NCBI GenBank assembly: GCA_016802295.1
Contig: JAESIW010000138.1
Location: 9,904-73,903, forward strand
Source of the DNA: Brachionus rotundiformis
Taxonomy: Eukaryota > Rotifera > Eurotatoria > Ploima > Brachionidae
Length of the DNA: 64,000 bases
Reading direction: 5' to 3'
Shown here piece by piece: positions 43,637 to 54,753 of the stretch. The notes beneath the pieces are model-generated. The model was not told where the DNA came from and searched no databases. It saw only the letters and a list, made by a program, of their open reading frames with translations. The position numbers and the translations under genes were made by a program. Positions within the stretch are counted from its first letter, which is position 1, and each line of letters opens with the position of its first letter.

Positions 43637-44783
43637 AATTAAAATATCTGTAATTAGGTCCCTTTAACTTAAGATAATGGGATTTTTTTAATATAGAATT
43701 CATCATAAGTATGTACATACTCAAAAAATGCATAGAGTTATATTGTTTTCATCAAAAAAGCTATTATTGCTAAAATATATCAAAATCAAATTAACATTAA
43801 TTTAAAAAATTTTATTTGTATTGTTTTTTATTGGTAAAAAACTAAATCTATAAATTTTAATGTCTTAAAAAAGATAATATTCAATTATGATCCAAAAGTT
43901 ATTTAATCAATTTATTCTCAGTGGTTTTTAATTATTTACATTCTTAGAAACTGAATGTGTTGAACTAAGATTAAATTTGCTAATTAAAAATTATAAAAAA
44001 TGCGTTGATTTATAATTTATTATAATAAAGGTGGAGTCATGCAAAATATGAACCAATAAAAACATTCTGCATATTTTATCACATTAAGCTTAAGCAGAAA
44101 TTAAAATTTTAAATTTTTTGAAAAAACGCCATTATTTTTTTCTGAATTTTATCTATTTAAAAATCACCATCTTTTCTCTAATCGCATTTCTATTTTTTCT
44201 TTTATTCTATAATTTTAAATTGTTAAAATTCTGCAGTTTTTATTTGTGTGAGATTTTGTTAATTAGGATTATAAATTTATTTAAACAAGTAAAAGCTATA
44301 ACTATCTATATGCATAGAATTATTAGAAAAATAATTAAATACACGTTGCAATTTTGTTAAATTTCTTTAAACTAGACATATTTTTTCGTTATTTCAGCTA
44401 CCGTAATTGTGTAGTTAGGTTTTTTTTTGTTATTTCGAGAATAAATGAAACTTATTTTTCTGTATTTGTGCGACGTACGTTAATGTTTCTCCCTATAATT
44501 TTACGTTTTTAATTCCAAATATCATTCATGAACATATAAAAAATAATTTAATTTTCTTGCTTAAATTTAATTTACCAATTATTTGTAATTTTTATTTTCT
44601 AATTTTGACTATAAGATCTAAACGTTTATTTAAGACCGTAGAGTAGATGCATTGTATATTTTAAATAATTATAAAAATATTAATAATTTAAATTAAAATT
44701 TTTTAAATTCTCTTATTAGGTCATATATAAATAAGAATTATTTAAAAATTTAAATGATCAATTTGTATTAAAGCAACGATAAA
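43637..44783. other. Intergenic / upstream region of the large zinc-finger gene
   Basis: AT-rich, divergent neighbours (ATG12 minus, zinc-finger gene plus), so both promoters are likely here. A short hydrophobic ORF near 44118-44360 is of low complexity and unsupported. Confidence 0.5.
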
Positions 44784-47700
44784 ATGTCACAATCAAATCA
44801 ACAAATTCATCTGTCTGTCAAAGACATTCTTTCACAAAGAATACCAATGCTTAATTTTCGTTTGCCAAACGATCGGACAATGTACGAATCGAGTCTAATC
44901 TATTGCAACCTATGTGATTATTCCTGTGATCTTACTGACAAGTCTTTGGTTATCAGTCATTTTTTAGCAAAACATCCAGATGAGAGAATTGTTTACTCTT
45001 ATTTGTGGCCTCAAATGGAACTTATTCAGTCAAAATATAAAATTAAATATTATCTAATAAAAGCACATTTAAAAGCTCGTTCAAAAGAGCGTTTAAATAT
45101 TCAGGCAGAATCTGAATATCCAAATACAATTCTAAAAGAATCAGAAGATCAAGACCATTTTGAAGATGTTGAATCAAATGTTAAATTTGTCATAGACAAA
45201 ATTATGGATTGGATTGCAGAAAATCCCGTTCCAGTGGCAAATAATAATATTTTGAGCCAGGATGATGTTCAAGAGCTTGAAGAAGAGCAGGAAATTTTAG
45301 AAGTTGAGATGCCTGGTGACGAACCATATGAATTTCAAGGTCCAGATGACTCACTAACTGATTTGGTTCGATTATCATCCACAGCTATTTATCAAAAGAA
45401 TCAACAAAAATTTTTGTCAAATATACCATTGAATCTTACGTTAGATAATACGTTCTTAGTGCACCTATTAGCCATTAATAAAATAGAAAATGTTTTCCGA
45501 GTAAAACAAATTCATGATTACTTAGGAGCTTGCTTTATTTGTGGAAAACAAGTAGAATTTAATATGAAACATTATCAGGCTCATTTTTGTAATGAAATGA
45601 TCGCTCACTTGTGCTTACATTGTAATTACAAAGAATATCAACAAATGGAATCAGGAGTTTCTACCAATGAAATTAGCGAACCATATTATGTGGATTCTGG
45701 AGATATATCAAATGAAGAAAAATGCCTTCAAGAACATATGACTGAATGTCACTCGATTGACTTTCAACAAATATTTCAACAGCATCAACAATTAAATTCA
45801 AATCAGAACAATGGAGTAGTCGTTATTGAATCAACTCCAATGAATGACATGTATTTGAGTATAAACATTAAATCCGTAAAATATATAGATGATGAATTGT
45901 TACGCAAAGACCAATTCAGAACTGATATGCTTTATTCATGCCCAATATGCACTGGTGATATGAACAAGTATACTCAGCCACAACAAATTTCGAATCCGCA
46001 TCCATACACTCAAGTTGAAAACGTTACTTTCGACTATTTGATAAATCATTTTCTACTCCAACATCAGTTTAAAGCAATACCACTTTTTGTTTGCTCTGAA
46101 TGTAACTGTGTTAGAACAAGTCTTAATGATTGTATTTTTCATTATATTCGCTACCATTTTAATAAGAAAATAAATATTGGTCTGTGTGCGTTTAATGTTT
46201 ATGATAAGATTCAGTCACAAATTTCACAGTTACAAGGAGATCCTATTGCCACAAGTACACTTTCTAAGCAACATGGAAAAAAATCGAATCCAATATCATC
46301 AACTCTTTCATTGCAATATTTACCTTTAGCTGCTACAACTACTAATACAATTTATGGAGCTGGACCACTTATTTATTGTGGTATTTGTAATGAAAATTAT
46401 TCAAATGAACAAGCATTTATTCGACACTCTTATTTAGCCCATTTATTAGATCCTAATATAAATCTTAATTGGTTTAAAGTATATGTACCTGTAGGACAAA
46501 ACAATTTACCAATTAGTCAAAACGTCGAAAATTCTCTTCAACAAATTGCTGCCGCAATGGCTATGGCTGATTTAAATGCAAATGATGCAACAACAATAAG
46601 TCTAGTTGATGCCAATGGTCTACCTATAAATACAGATACTAATTTAAATCTATTGTATGAATGTCCTATTTGCTTTAAATCAGTTGGGTCAAAAGATAAC
46701 ATTAATAGACATTTGATATACCATGCACTTAATGAATATTTTGAATATGATATAACTTGTACAACATGCTCTAAACAGTTGTCACCAGTTCAGAATTTAG
46801 CTGAATGTATGCTTCATTCACGTGAATTTAGAGGACATCGTTTAAATGTTAATTTTTCAAAATATGTTCTTACAAGTGTTGATTCAGGTCAAACTTTACC
46901 AATGGTATCATGTGTTTTATGCACAAATGAATCGAAAAATTTACTTTCTTCGATCAGTCATATTTTAATGGACCATTTTACCTATGATTCCGGTGTTATA
47001 AAATTAAAGCGTTTCGTAAATTCATTATTAAAATCTGCAGGACTGCTTTGTTCGACTCCTTCTAAAACAAAACCTAAAAAGAGTGATTTAAATCAGATAA
47101 ACAATGAATTAGTTGAATATTTTAACTCACAATTTCCAAATTTGATAAACGAATTAATCGTTTCAGTTTTGACAGCAGCTCAGAACGATACTGCCAAAAT
47201 ATCTACAAACCGTCCAGAAGCATTTTTTTGTGAAATAAAATGTTTTAAATGTACAAAGTTTAGCACCAAATTGAAAGGATCACTATTTCAACATTTAAAT
47301 CAAGTACATGGATTTGAAATTTCACAAATGGAAAAATTATTTGATCTCCATTTGCAAAAACAGTTACAAATAATTGATCATGAAAATTTGATCGAAAAAT
47401 ACGAAAAATCTCTGCGACTAATTGTTGAGCAACAGTTCAGTATAATTAAAGAAAGCAAAGAAAAATCAGCTGCACAATTTGAAACAATCAAAGAACAACA
47501 AAAAATACTTATACAACAACAAGTTTCAAATGCTCCATTATCTCAAAATGAATCTGTTGAAACAGTTGGTCACTTAAATGAGGCGGAACATTTATCAATA
47601 CCCGTTGATCAATCTCAAGAAATTTTGGTTCAAGTACCCCAGCCAAATATAATAGTTCAATCAAATACAAGTAATTTACAAGCACAGACGGTACCTAAAG

Positions 47701-50700
47701 CTGCAAAAAAAGAAATTTCGTCAGCAAGTTCAGATAAAATTGACTCAACTATTGATCAAGTTTTATCACAAATTTGTAAAAATCAATTTGATAAAAACGC
47801 ATCAACAAATGAAGTCTTTACTGATCATTCCCAACAAATAACTGTTCATGCACAACCACCAGAGGCTGAAAATTTATTTGTATTTAAATGCAATCTGTGT
47901 GAACCTTATACAACTGACGATGCTACTCAACTACTTGAACACTACAAAATTAATCATCAAATAGAACTAACTATTGCCGATTCATCAACACTTTTAGCTG
48001 CTGCAGTAGCTGCATTTCAAACTGGTCACACGATTGAAATGACTGGAGCAATTTTAAATACATTATCTAGTGTGACTGATGAAAATGGCTTGACTATAAT
48101 TAGTGGAGAGGAAGTACCAGTTCATACAACGGTTCAATATAAATGTACCATATGTCAAATGATATTTTACGAAAAACAGTTCATAGTTCAACATTTGTTT
48201 GAAGTTCACAATTTTGAAATCGATGTTTCATATTTTGAAGAGATAGAATTGCAACAACAAGAACAATTACAGCAAAAAATATATGAACAACAACAAGAGC
48301 AACTAATGCTACAACAACAATCAGAACAAAATCAAAATATCTCTCAGCAGATAAGTCAAACAGAAAATCAAAATTCGAACGAATTGCAATCTTCTACAGC
48401 ATTGGTACCTTCGGTACAACAAGTCAACACACAAACAAATACTACTTCTAATGCTGCACAAATAAGTTCAAATTCAACATCTGTTACTAGTTCGACATCA
48501 TCAACTCTACACTCTAGTTCTAATTCGACAGCAAATGCATCATCTAATTCAAATATGAATGCTGATGAAACCGCGGCTGTTATGATGATGATGATGAATG
48601 GTGGTTTAAATAATCAAAATCAGCCGATTTTATTGCAAACCGATTCGGGTTTACAAACTGCTCAGATAGTATTAAATCCTAGTCAAATATCTAACTTAGA
48701 TAGTGGTAATGTAACACTTCCTGGTACAGCGATTTTAACAACAGCAATACCTGCTATACCTATTGATTCGTCTGCAGTAGTTCATTCCCAATCAAATAAA
48801 CCTACAATTGCCTACAATTGCTCCTACTGTTCATTTGGTGCTGATAAATTAAAAAAAATGTCAGATCATTTAAAATCAAATCACTCGACAAGAGAAAAAA
48901 CATGTATGGACAATTTGAGAAATCAGGTAATAAGACTGCCAAACGAAGAATTACCAAATTATAACCAAAATCCATCAACAGTTGCTTCTTTGTTGCAACA
49001 AAAGCAGCTACAATCACAATCTAATATCCTAAATACTTCAAATTCATTGTCATCTTCTGCAACAAATGTAAATGTTAATGAACAAACAAAACAAATAAAT
49101 CATTATCAATCAGGCTCAAATTCTATACCATCTTTAATGCAATCTACAACAGGACGTAAAAGAGGACCTAAACCAAAATCTACATCCGCACAACGACCAC
49201 AAACTGTCGCAAGTACTTTGTCACGTCAACAGCAATACCAACAACAAATAGCTCAACAGCATCCTGGAATCAAAACACCTACTATTTTAACAATGGATGC
49301 TAATTCGCAGATTATAATTGATTTCAATCAAAATGATGATCTGCTTTGTTCCTATTGTGACTATACTATGAATAATCTTAATTACATGCGAACACATATT
49401 AAATATAAGCATCGAAATATGCCTATAACTTTCCAGAATAAACTCACATATAGATTTTATACTATCGTTGAATGGCCTTTAACTCCTGTTCCAACTTTAA
49501 CACCTGCTGGAAGTACTACCTCAACAACAGAATGCTCAAGTGCAACATCTCAAAGTCAACAAAATACTTCGGCGGTCCAATCTATCAATTCTTCAAACAA
49601 TCTTAAAAATTCATCATTTACTTCAAGTAATTCAGTAACATCATTTGGAAACGATAATGATAAATCTTCAATTGTAAATTCAGAAAATGTTACTCAACGA
49701 ATTAATAGTGACTCAAGCATTAATGATTCAGGTTTTGCTACGATTCATCATTCTATTCAATCTAATTCAAGCCTGATGAAAACAAAAACCGCAAGAGAAA
49801 TCAAAGAAATCAAAGATTCAAAACCATTAAATACTCCAGGCACCATAAATATCAACAATGTAAATTCTATATTAAAAAAGTTAGGTGTAAATAAAAATAT
49901 TACACCATCAAGCATAACTGTCTCGACAGGTCAAACAAATTCAGCATCTCCATTAACTTCTATCATTGGTTCTATTTCAGCTGGAAAAACTGTTAATAAT
50001 AGTGTTGTAAATGTAAATCTTAATGTTTTAAAAGATGTAAACATAGACGAAATGATTGACGACGATGATGATGAAGAAAGAAAATTTTTGATTCGTGAAT
50101 TAGAAAAAAAAGCGAATACTAAACGAATACCTGGTTCCAAAGATCAGAATGGTGACGTATCAGACTCAGGTAGCTCTTCAGGCATTAAAAGATCAAGAAC
50201 AAATTCCACAACAAATCAAAACTCTACAACTGTTTTATCAAATTCAACCAATCAATCTCAAAATATGCTATCTCAATTAAACATTACCTTAAATTGTCAC
50301 TATTGTTGGGCTCAGTTTCAACTAAATGTAACCAAAAATTTAAAAAATTCTATTCAGCAAAAAGAAAACGGAAAATATATGCAGCATCTAACTTTACATT
50401 TGAATGCTCCTTACAAATGTAATGAATGTTCTTATCCAATTACTGATACCAAAACATTTTTTAAACATAAACAGTTCTATAAACACGATGAAAAAACATG
50501 CATTATGGTTGATAATGATATATCTACAGGTCAATCAAACAATAATCAAACACGAAGGAAAATTTTAATTGCTACTCGTTTGCGTCAACATACAGCACAG
50601 CAGATTCAAATAAAAGAAGAAGAAAAATTACTGAATGAACTTAACGAGTCTAATGAAATGCAATTGTATCACGATAAAGATTCTTTCAAGTGTTCATTGT

Positions 50701-52889
50701 GTTACCCGGACAATGATCCAACACCTATGACAGCAATATCAAGTTTAAACAAAACACCCACAACTTCTAGCTTAGGAGCCAGTAATCTTAGTTTTGACAA
50801 AGAACAAGTTCTCAAACATGTGTTGATAGTACATTTATCATTTTTGGCCTATAAATGCGACACTTGTTTACAATTTTATGCATTTGATGAACCCCAAACA
50901 AAACAGCATGCTGGGCTTGTGCACCAATGTGGCTCTAATGAAGGAAATACTTGTCACTTTAAACTTATCAAGACTGAAGAAGAAATAAATTTGGCAATTA
51001 ATAGAGCACAGCAGTATATTACTAAAATTCCTGCTAATAAAAAAATTGAGAGCAATAAGATCCGTAATACAACTCAGATTCATACAAATACTCCCATTGA
51101 AGCACAACCAAAGTATAAATGTTGCAAATGTAATTTGAACGATACCATTCAAGAGAATGAAAATTCAAATAAGCCAGTTGTGTTATATTCATATCAAGAT
51201 GCTTTGGATCATGTAATGAGTGTACACATGGCGTCACAACCTCCAGGGATTAAAAAAGACAAAAAACTTAACTATGAATTAGAATTGTTCGAACAGAATT
51301 TAGAAGACTTGCTTGCAAGTGAAACTGGAATTATTACAACAATATCAGCTAATCAAATTAATCAAATTACAGACGAAGAAAATGATGACAATGAAATTGG
51401 TGAACTAGCAGATGATTATTATTACTCTCAGAATTCCTCTTTAAATGAATGGTCTGTGATCATAGATGAACAAAATCAACCTCAATATAATATATATTCA
51501 AATATATCCCCTGTTAATAGACGGAAACGATTCAAAACAAACAGTAATCAATCAATAAATTTTCCAAACGAAATGGACAATAGACGCTGCAAAAAATTTT
51601 TTTTCAAACCATACTTGATTTACAAATGTCAAGTTTGTTTAAGAAAAATGAACCATTTCAATCCAGATCATTGGCTCCACCATGATATTGCGGATGACTT
51701 TAAGATCTTTAATGGAACAGATTTATCAAAATTTGTATATTCGCAAATAAGCTGCGCCAAATCATCAAATGGAAATGGAACAAATCAAATGACTAAAAAT
51801 TATAGAAATTTTACTGATTTTTTCCATAACTATGAAAACGATTCTGGACTTAAAATAGCTGAAAATCAAGAGACTGTTAAGCTTTTAAATTGTCTTATTT
51901 GTGGACTTGAGATTAAGTTTTCATTCGCAGATATTCTCAAACACTTTCAATCTGAGCATGAGTTCAATGTATTCGATGAAGGAATAAGATTAAAAGATCT
52001 AGAAGTTATTCAATCGCTTATATTTAATAATTTACTTCAAGTAAATCTAGGTATTCATCTCAAACGTCGATGCTTTATAAAAATACCACCTAATCTAGTA
52101 AATCCAATTATAAATGAAGTAAATGTCACTCGAAATGATTTAATCGATCGTGAATTGAAAATTTTAAACGATATTTATAAAGAACAGATTGTTGAAAAAC
52201 AAATTGTAAGTTGGCTGAACTCAGAGCAATTTATACGACGAAGCTTTAACTATAATTCGTACGTTTGTATTATATGTAATTCAAGCAAAAATTCTATACT
52301 TGAAGCACATTTCAATTCAAAAAAAGGATACAATATACCAAATAATTTAATAGCGAGCCAAATTGATACTAACCGAATGCAATATTTTAGTGAAGAAATG
52401 AAAACAGTTGTTTTAACAAACCATGTATTGAGTCATTTCAATGAATATTGTTATCGCTGTATGTCGTGTAAAATTTCATGGCCTGATCGAACTCAATTAT
52501 TAAAGCATGCACAAGAATGCTCTAATTCTCAAGTTGTTAGAACTAAAACAAAATATAAACTAAAAGCTAATTGTCGACTTCAATTAAAATTCTATTTGCT
52601 TACATATTTAGACTATTGGAACGAGGAAAAAACGATTGAAAGCAAATTTTATTTAGATACACTACCAAAACGAAATGAAGTAAAGCAAAAATGTAGAGTA
52701 TTCATGAAGAATATTTTGTTGAATAAAAATTTTCTTCTGAATGAATGTGGTCGTTATGATTTAAGCGCTATATATCTTGGAGAGAACGTAAAAATGCTTT
52801 TGAACAATGAAGATGATAACGATGCTAAAACATCGAAAAAAATCGTGGAAGCTGAAATACAAAACGATACACATAAAGACATAATTTAA
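44784..52889 (+). CDS. Giant multi-zinc-finger protein, intronless
   Basis: 2,701 residues in one exon from ATG 44784. About twenty C2H2-like units are spread along the length instead of in a tight array. Examples: IYCGICNENYSNEQAFIRH, YECPICFKSVGSKDNINRH, YKCTICQMIFYEKQFIVQH, YNCSYCSFGADKLKKMSDH, LLCSYCDYTMNNLNYMRTH and YRCMSCKISWPDRTQLLKH. Many lack a standard linker or a final His. Between them lie Gln-rich (near residues 1150-1190), Ser/Thr/Asn-rich and acidic (DDDDDEE near 1755) stretches. GRKRGPKPK at about residue 1456 resembles an AT-hook. This points to a nuclear chromatin or transcription factor. I do not recognise an orthologue; the C-terminal third may hold divergent fingers with long loops. 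Its lack of introns is unusual beside its neighbours. Confidence 0.85.
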   Translation: MSQSNQQIHLSVKDILSQRIPMLNFRLPNDRTMYESSLIYCNLCDYSCDLTDKSLVISHFLAKHPDERIVYSYLWPQMELIQSKYKIKYYLIKAHLKARSKERLNIQAESEYPNTILKESEDQDHFEDVESNVKFVIDKIMDWIAENPVPVANNNILSQDDVQELEEEQEILEVEMPGDEPYEFQGPDDSLTDLVRLSSTAIYQKNQQKFLSNIPLNLTLDNTFLVHLLAINKIENVFRVKQIHDYLGACFICGKQVEFNMKHYQAHFCNEMIAHLCLHCNYKEYQQMESGVSTNEISEPYYVDSGDISNEEKCLQEHMTECHSIDFQQIFQQHQQLNSNQNNGVVVIESTPMNDMYLSINIKSVKYIDDELLRKDQFRTDMLYSCPICTGDMNKYTQPQQISNPHPYTQVENVTFDYLINHFLLQHQFKAIPLFVCSECNCVRTSLNDCIFHYIRYHFNKKINIGLCAFNVYDKIQSQISQLQGDPIATSTLSKQHGKKSNPISSTLSLQYLPLAATTTNTIYGAGPLIYCGICNENYSNEQAFIRHSYLAHLLDPNINLNWFKVYVPVGQNNLPISQNVENSLQQIAAAMAMADLNANDATTISLVDANGLPINTDTNLNLLYECPICFKSVGSKDNINRHLIYHALNEYFEYDITCTTCSKQLSPVQNLAECMLHSREFRGHRLNVNFSKYVLTSVDSGQTLPMVSCVLCTNESKNLLSSISHILMDHFTYDSGVIKLKRFVNSLLKSAGLLCSTPSKTKPKKSDLNQINNELVEYFNSQFPNLINELIVSVLTAAQNDTAKISTNRPEAFFCEIKCFKCTKFSTKLKGSLFQHLNQVHGFEISQMEKLFDLHLQKQLQIIDHENLIEKYEKSLRLIVEQQFSIIKESKEKSAAQFETIKEQQKILIQQQVSNAPLSQNESVETVGHLNEAEHLSIPVDQSQEILVQVPQPNIIVQSNTSNLQAQTVPKAAKKEISSASSDKIDSTIDQVLSQICKNQFDKNASTNEVFTDHSQQITVHAQPPEAENLFVFKCNLCEPYTTDDATQLLEHYKINHQIELTIADSSTLLAAAVAAFQTGHTIEMTGAILNTLSSVTDENGLTIISGEEVPVHTTVQYKCTICQMIFYEKQFIVQHLFEVHNFEIDVSYFEEIELQQQEQLQQKIYEQQQEQLMLQQQSEQNQNISQQISQTENQNSNELQSSTALVPSVQQVNTQTNTTSNAAQISSNSTSVTSSTSSTLHSSSNSTANASSNSNMNADETAAVMMMMMNGGLNNQNQPILLQTDSGLQTAQIVLNPSQISNLDSGNVTLPGTAILTTAIPAIPIDSSAVVHSQSNKPTIAYNCSYCSFGADKLKKMSDHLKSNHSTREKTCMDNLRNQVIRLPNEELPNYNQNPSTVASLLQQKQLQSQSNILNTSNSLSSSATNVNVNEQTKQINHYQSGSNSIPSLMQSTTGRKRGPKPKSTSAQRPQTVASTLSRQQQYQQQIAQQHPGIKTPTILTMDANSQIIIDFNQNDDLLCSYCDYTMNNLNYMRTHIKYKHRNMPITFQNKLTYRFYTIVEWPLTPVPTLTPAGSTTSTTECSSATSQSQQNTSAVQSINSSNNLKNSSFTSSNSVTSFGNDNDKSSIVNSENVTQRINSDSSINDSGFATIHHSIQSNSSLMKTKTAREIKEIKDSKPLNTPGTININNVNSILKKLGVNKNITPSSITVSTGQTNSASPLTSIIGSISAGKTVNNSVVNVNLNVLKDVNIDEMIDDDDDEERKFLIRELEKKANTKRIPGSKDQNGDVSDSGSSSGIKRSRTNSTTNQNSTTVLSNSTNQSQNMLSQLNITLNCHYCWAQFQLNVTKNLKNSIQQKENGKYMQHLTLHLNAPYKCNECSYPITDTKTFFKHKQFYKHDEKTCIMVDNDISTGQSNNNQTRRKILIATRLRQHTAQQIQIKEEEKLLNELNESNEMQLYHDKDSFKCSLCYPDNDPTPMTAISSLNKTPTTSSLGASNLSFDKEQVLKHVLIVHLSFLAYKCDTCLQFYAFDEPQTKQHAGLVHQCGSNEGNTCHFKLIKTEEEINLAINRAQQYITKIPANKKIESNKIRNTTQIHTNTPIEAQPKYKCCKCNLNDTIQENENSNKPVVLYSYQDALDHVMSVHMASQPPGIKKDKKLNYELELFEQNLEDLLASETGIITTISANQINQITDEENDDNEIGELADDYYYSQNSSLNEWSVIIDEQNQPQYNIYSNISPVNRRKRFKTNSNQSINFPNEMDNRRCKKFFFKPYLIYKCQVCLRKMNHFNPDHWLHHDIADDFKIFNGTDLSKFVYSQISCAKSSNGNGTNQMTKNYRNFTDFFHNYENDSGLKIAENQETVKLLNCLICGLEIKFSFADILKHFQSEHEFNVFDEGIRLKDLEVIQSLIFNNLLQVNLGIHLKRRCFIKIPPNLVNPIINEVNVTRNDLIDRELKILNDIYKEQIVEKQIVSWLNSEQFIRRSFNYNSYVCIICNSSKNSILEAHFNSKKGYNIPNNLIASQIDTNRMQYFSEEMKTVVLTNHVLSHFNEYCYRCMSCKISWPDRTQLLKHAQECSNSQVVRTKTKYKLKANCRLQLKFYLLTYLDYWNEEKTIESKFYLDTLPKRNEVKQKCRVFMKNILLNKNFLLNECGRYDLSAIYLGENVKMLLNNEDDNDAKTSKKIVEAEIQNDTHKDII

Positions 52890-53827
52890 TTTTCTTAAAT
52901 CTTTATGGAGTATTTGAAGAGACAATCTGGATTGAAAATGTTTTTTAAATTTTAGTTTTTTTTTGAAAGTAAATAGAGGCCGTAATTTTTGTTTATTTTA
53001 AATAAAAATAAAATATGATTAAGTGATATTTTGGTTGTAGATATGTTTTACAGAAAAATATAGTATTAGAATGCTTGAAATTTTATTTGTCATCCACTAA
53101 AAATGAAGAAATACTTTAAATGAAAGAAATAATTTTCAGATTCTTATCTCTAGTTAGCAAAAAATCAACATACTTATAATTAATTTGTTTAATATTTCAT
53201 AAAATTGTTTTTAATAAATATATTTTAAAGCTAAAATTCTTTCAAAACATAAAAATTATAAAGATACAACAAATTTGATAAAAAAAATTTTATCCTACTA
53301 TATAATTTCGCTATTCTTTTAGAAGAAAATCTCTAAAAGCGGAACTGAGCAAAATATTAAAATAAGAAGATTAACTTTACAAAAAATAACTTTAAAAAAG
53401 TTTTTTTTACCCTTTCGTTTGTATAAAAATCATAAAATATTAAACTTAAAAAATGTAATCTAGATTTAAAATTTGAAATAATTAATTTTTCCTTACCAAA
53501 ACAAAATATACCATAAAAAATGATTATTTTATCCAAGAAATTATCAATTTTAATGTATTTAAGTCAATTTTATTTATTTTTTTTTTAATGAATGATTTTA
53601 TAAATTAAGACAATTTTTTCACTTTATGCATTACAAGACTGATTTTTCTTTTACTGAACTTATAATTAAGTGAAGGTTTATGTAGTTAAATTTGCTCATG
53701 CATCGAAATTAAAAAACAAGTAAATTTATTTATATTTTTCTAAATTTATTCAAAATTGCATATGATAAATATTTTAAGTTTTTATCTTATTTAATCAGAG
53801 TTATTTAAAATATTTTAGATAAATATC
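52890..53827. other. Intergenic between the giant zinc-finger gene and RPS2
   Basis: AT-rich, no gene seen. It would hold the zinc-finger gene 3' end and the RPS2 promoter. Confidence 0.5.
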
Positions 53828-54730
53828 ATGGCGGACTCAGCAGCTCCAGCCGATAGAAAAGGCAGAGATGGATTCAAATCAGGTTTTGGCGGAGATCGTG
53901 GTGGAAGAGGTGGCCGAGGAGGCCGAGGTGGAAGAGGTGGCCGTGGAGGTCGTGGTGGAATGGGAAGAGGTGGTAAAGAAGAGTCAAAGGGATGGCAACC
54001 AGTAACCAAACTTGGCCGTTTAGTAAAGGATGGAAAAATAAATTCCCTCGAAGAAATTTATCTTTTTTCACTACCAATTAAAGAAGCTGAGATTGTTGAT
54101 CGATTTATTGATCCAACAGTGTTAAAAGATGAAGTTCTTAAGATTAAACCAGTTCAAAAGCAAACACAGGCTGGTCAAAGAACAAGATTTAAAGCGATTG
54201 TTGCCGTAGGTGATCATAATGGTCATGTTGGCTTAGGGGTAAAAGTTTCAAAAGAAGTAGCTACCGCAATAAGAGGAGCGATTATATTAGCAAAACTTTC
54301 GATTATGCCAGTTAGAAGAGGTTATTGGGGAAACAAAATAGGAGCTCCACATACTGTTCCATGTAAAGTAACAGGAAAATGTGGAAGTGTTACAGTACGA
54401 TTGATTCCAGCTCCAAGAGGAACTGGATTGGTTTGTGCACCAGTTCCTAAAAAGCTACTTACAATGGCCGGAATCCAAGATTGTTGGACTTGTTCTAGAG
54501 GATCCACTGCAACTCTTGGAAACTTTGGTATTTCGATTTTATAATTTTTTAAAAATAACATTTAATAATTTTATATTAATTAAGCTAAAGCCACATATGC
54601 AGCAATAGCTAACACTTTTAGCTATCTGACACCTGATTTGTGGAAAGAGACGGTATTCCAGAAGACACCATACCAGGAATATTCAGATTTTTTGCAAAAT
54701 TTTGAAAAAAAATCAAGCATAAAAGCTTAA
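53828..54730 (+). CDS. RPS2: 40S ribosomal protein uS5 (RPS2)
   Basis: Small-subunit protein near the mRNA entry channel that helps decoding accuracy. Two exons, 53828-54527 and 54585-54730 (57-nt intron), give 281 residues (human 293). Residues about 18-45 are RGG repeats, the usual arginine-methylation region. The S5 domains follow: GRLVKDGKI, RTRFKAIVAVGDHNGHVGLG, IMPVRRGYWGNKIG and PAPRGTGLVCAPVPKKLL. The second exon encodes the C-terminus (AKATYAAIANTFSYLTPDLW), which would be lost without splicing. An AATAAA at 54748-54753 lies 18 bases after the stop. Confidence 0.96.
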
Positions 54731-54747
54731 TATTCTTGAAGTTTAAA

Positions 54748-54753
54748 AATAAA
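54748..54753 (+). terminator. Polyadenylation signal of RPS2 (AATAAA)
   Basis: Canonical hexamer just downstream of the RPS2 stop codon. In so AT-rich a genome chance hexamers are common; the position is what supports it. Confidence 0.45.

Noticed and set aside
44118..44360. 80-residue hydrophobic plus-strand frame upstream of the giant zinc-finger gene
   Set aside because: Phe/Ile/Leu/Lys composition is what AT-rich DNA gives by chance; no signal-peptide plan, no splice partner, no motif.
53815..54077. Minus-strand Pro/Arg-rich open frames opposite the RPS2 start
   Set aside because: They are the reverse of the RGG repeats of RPS2; low-complexity shadow, not a gene.
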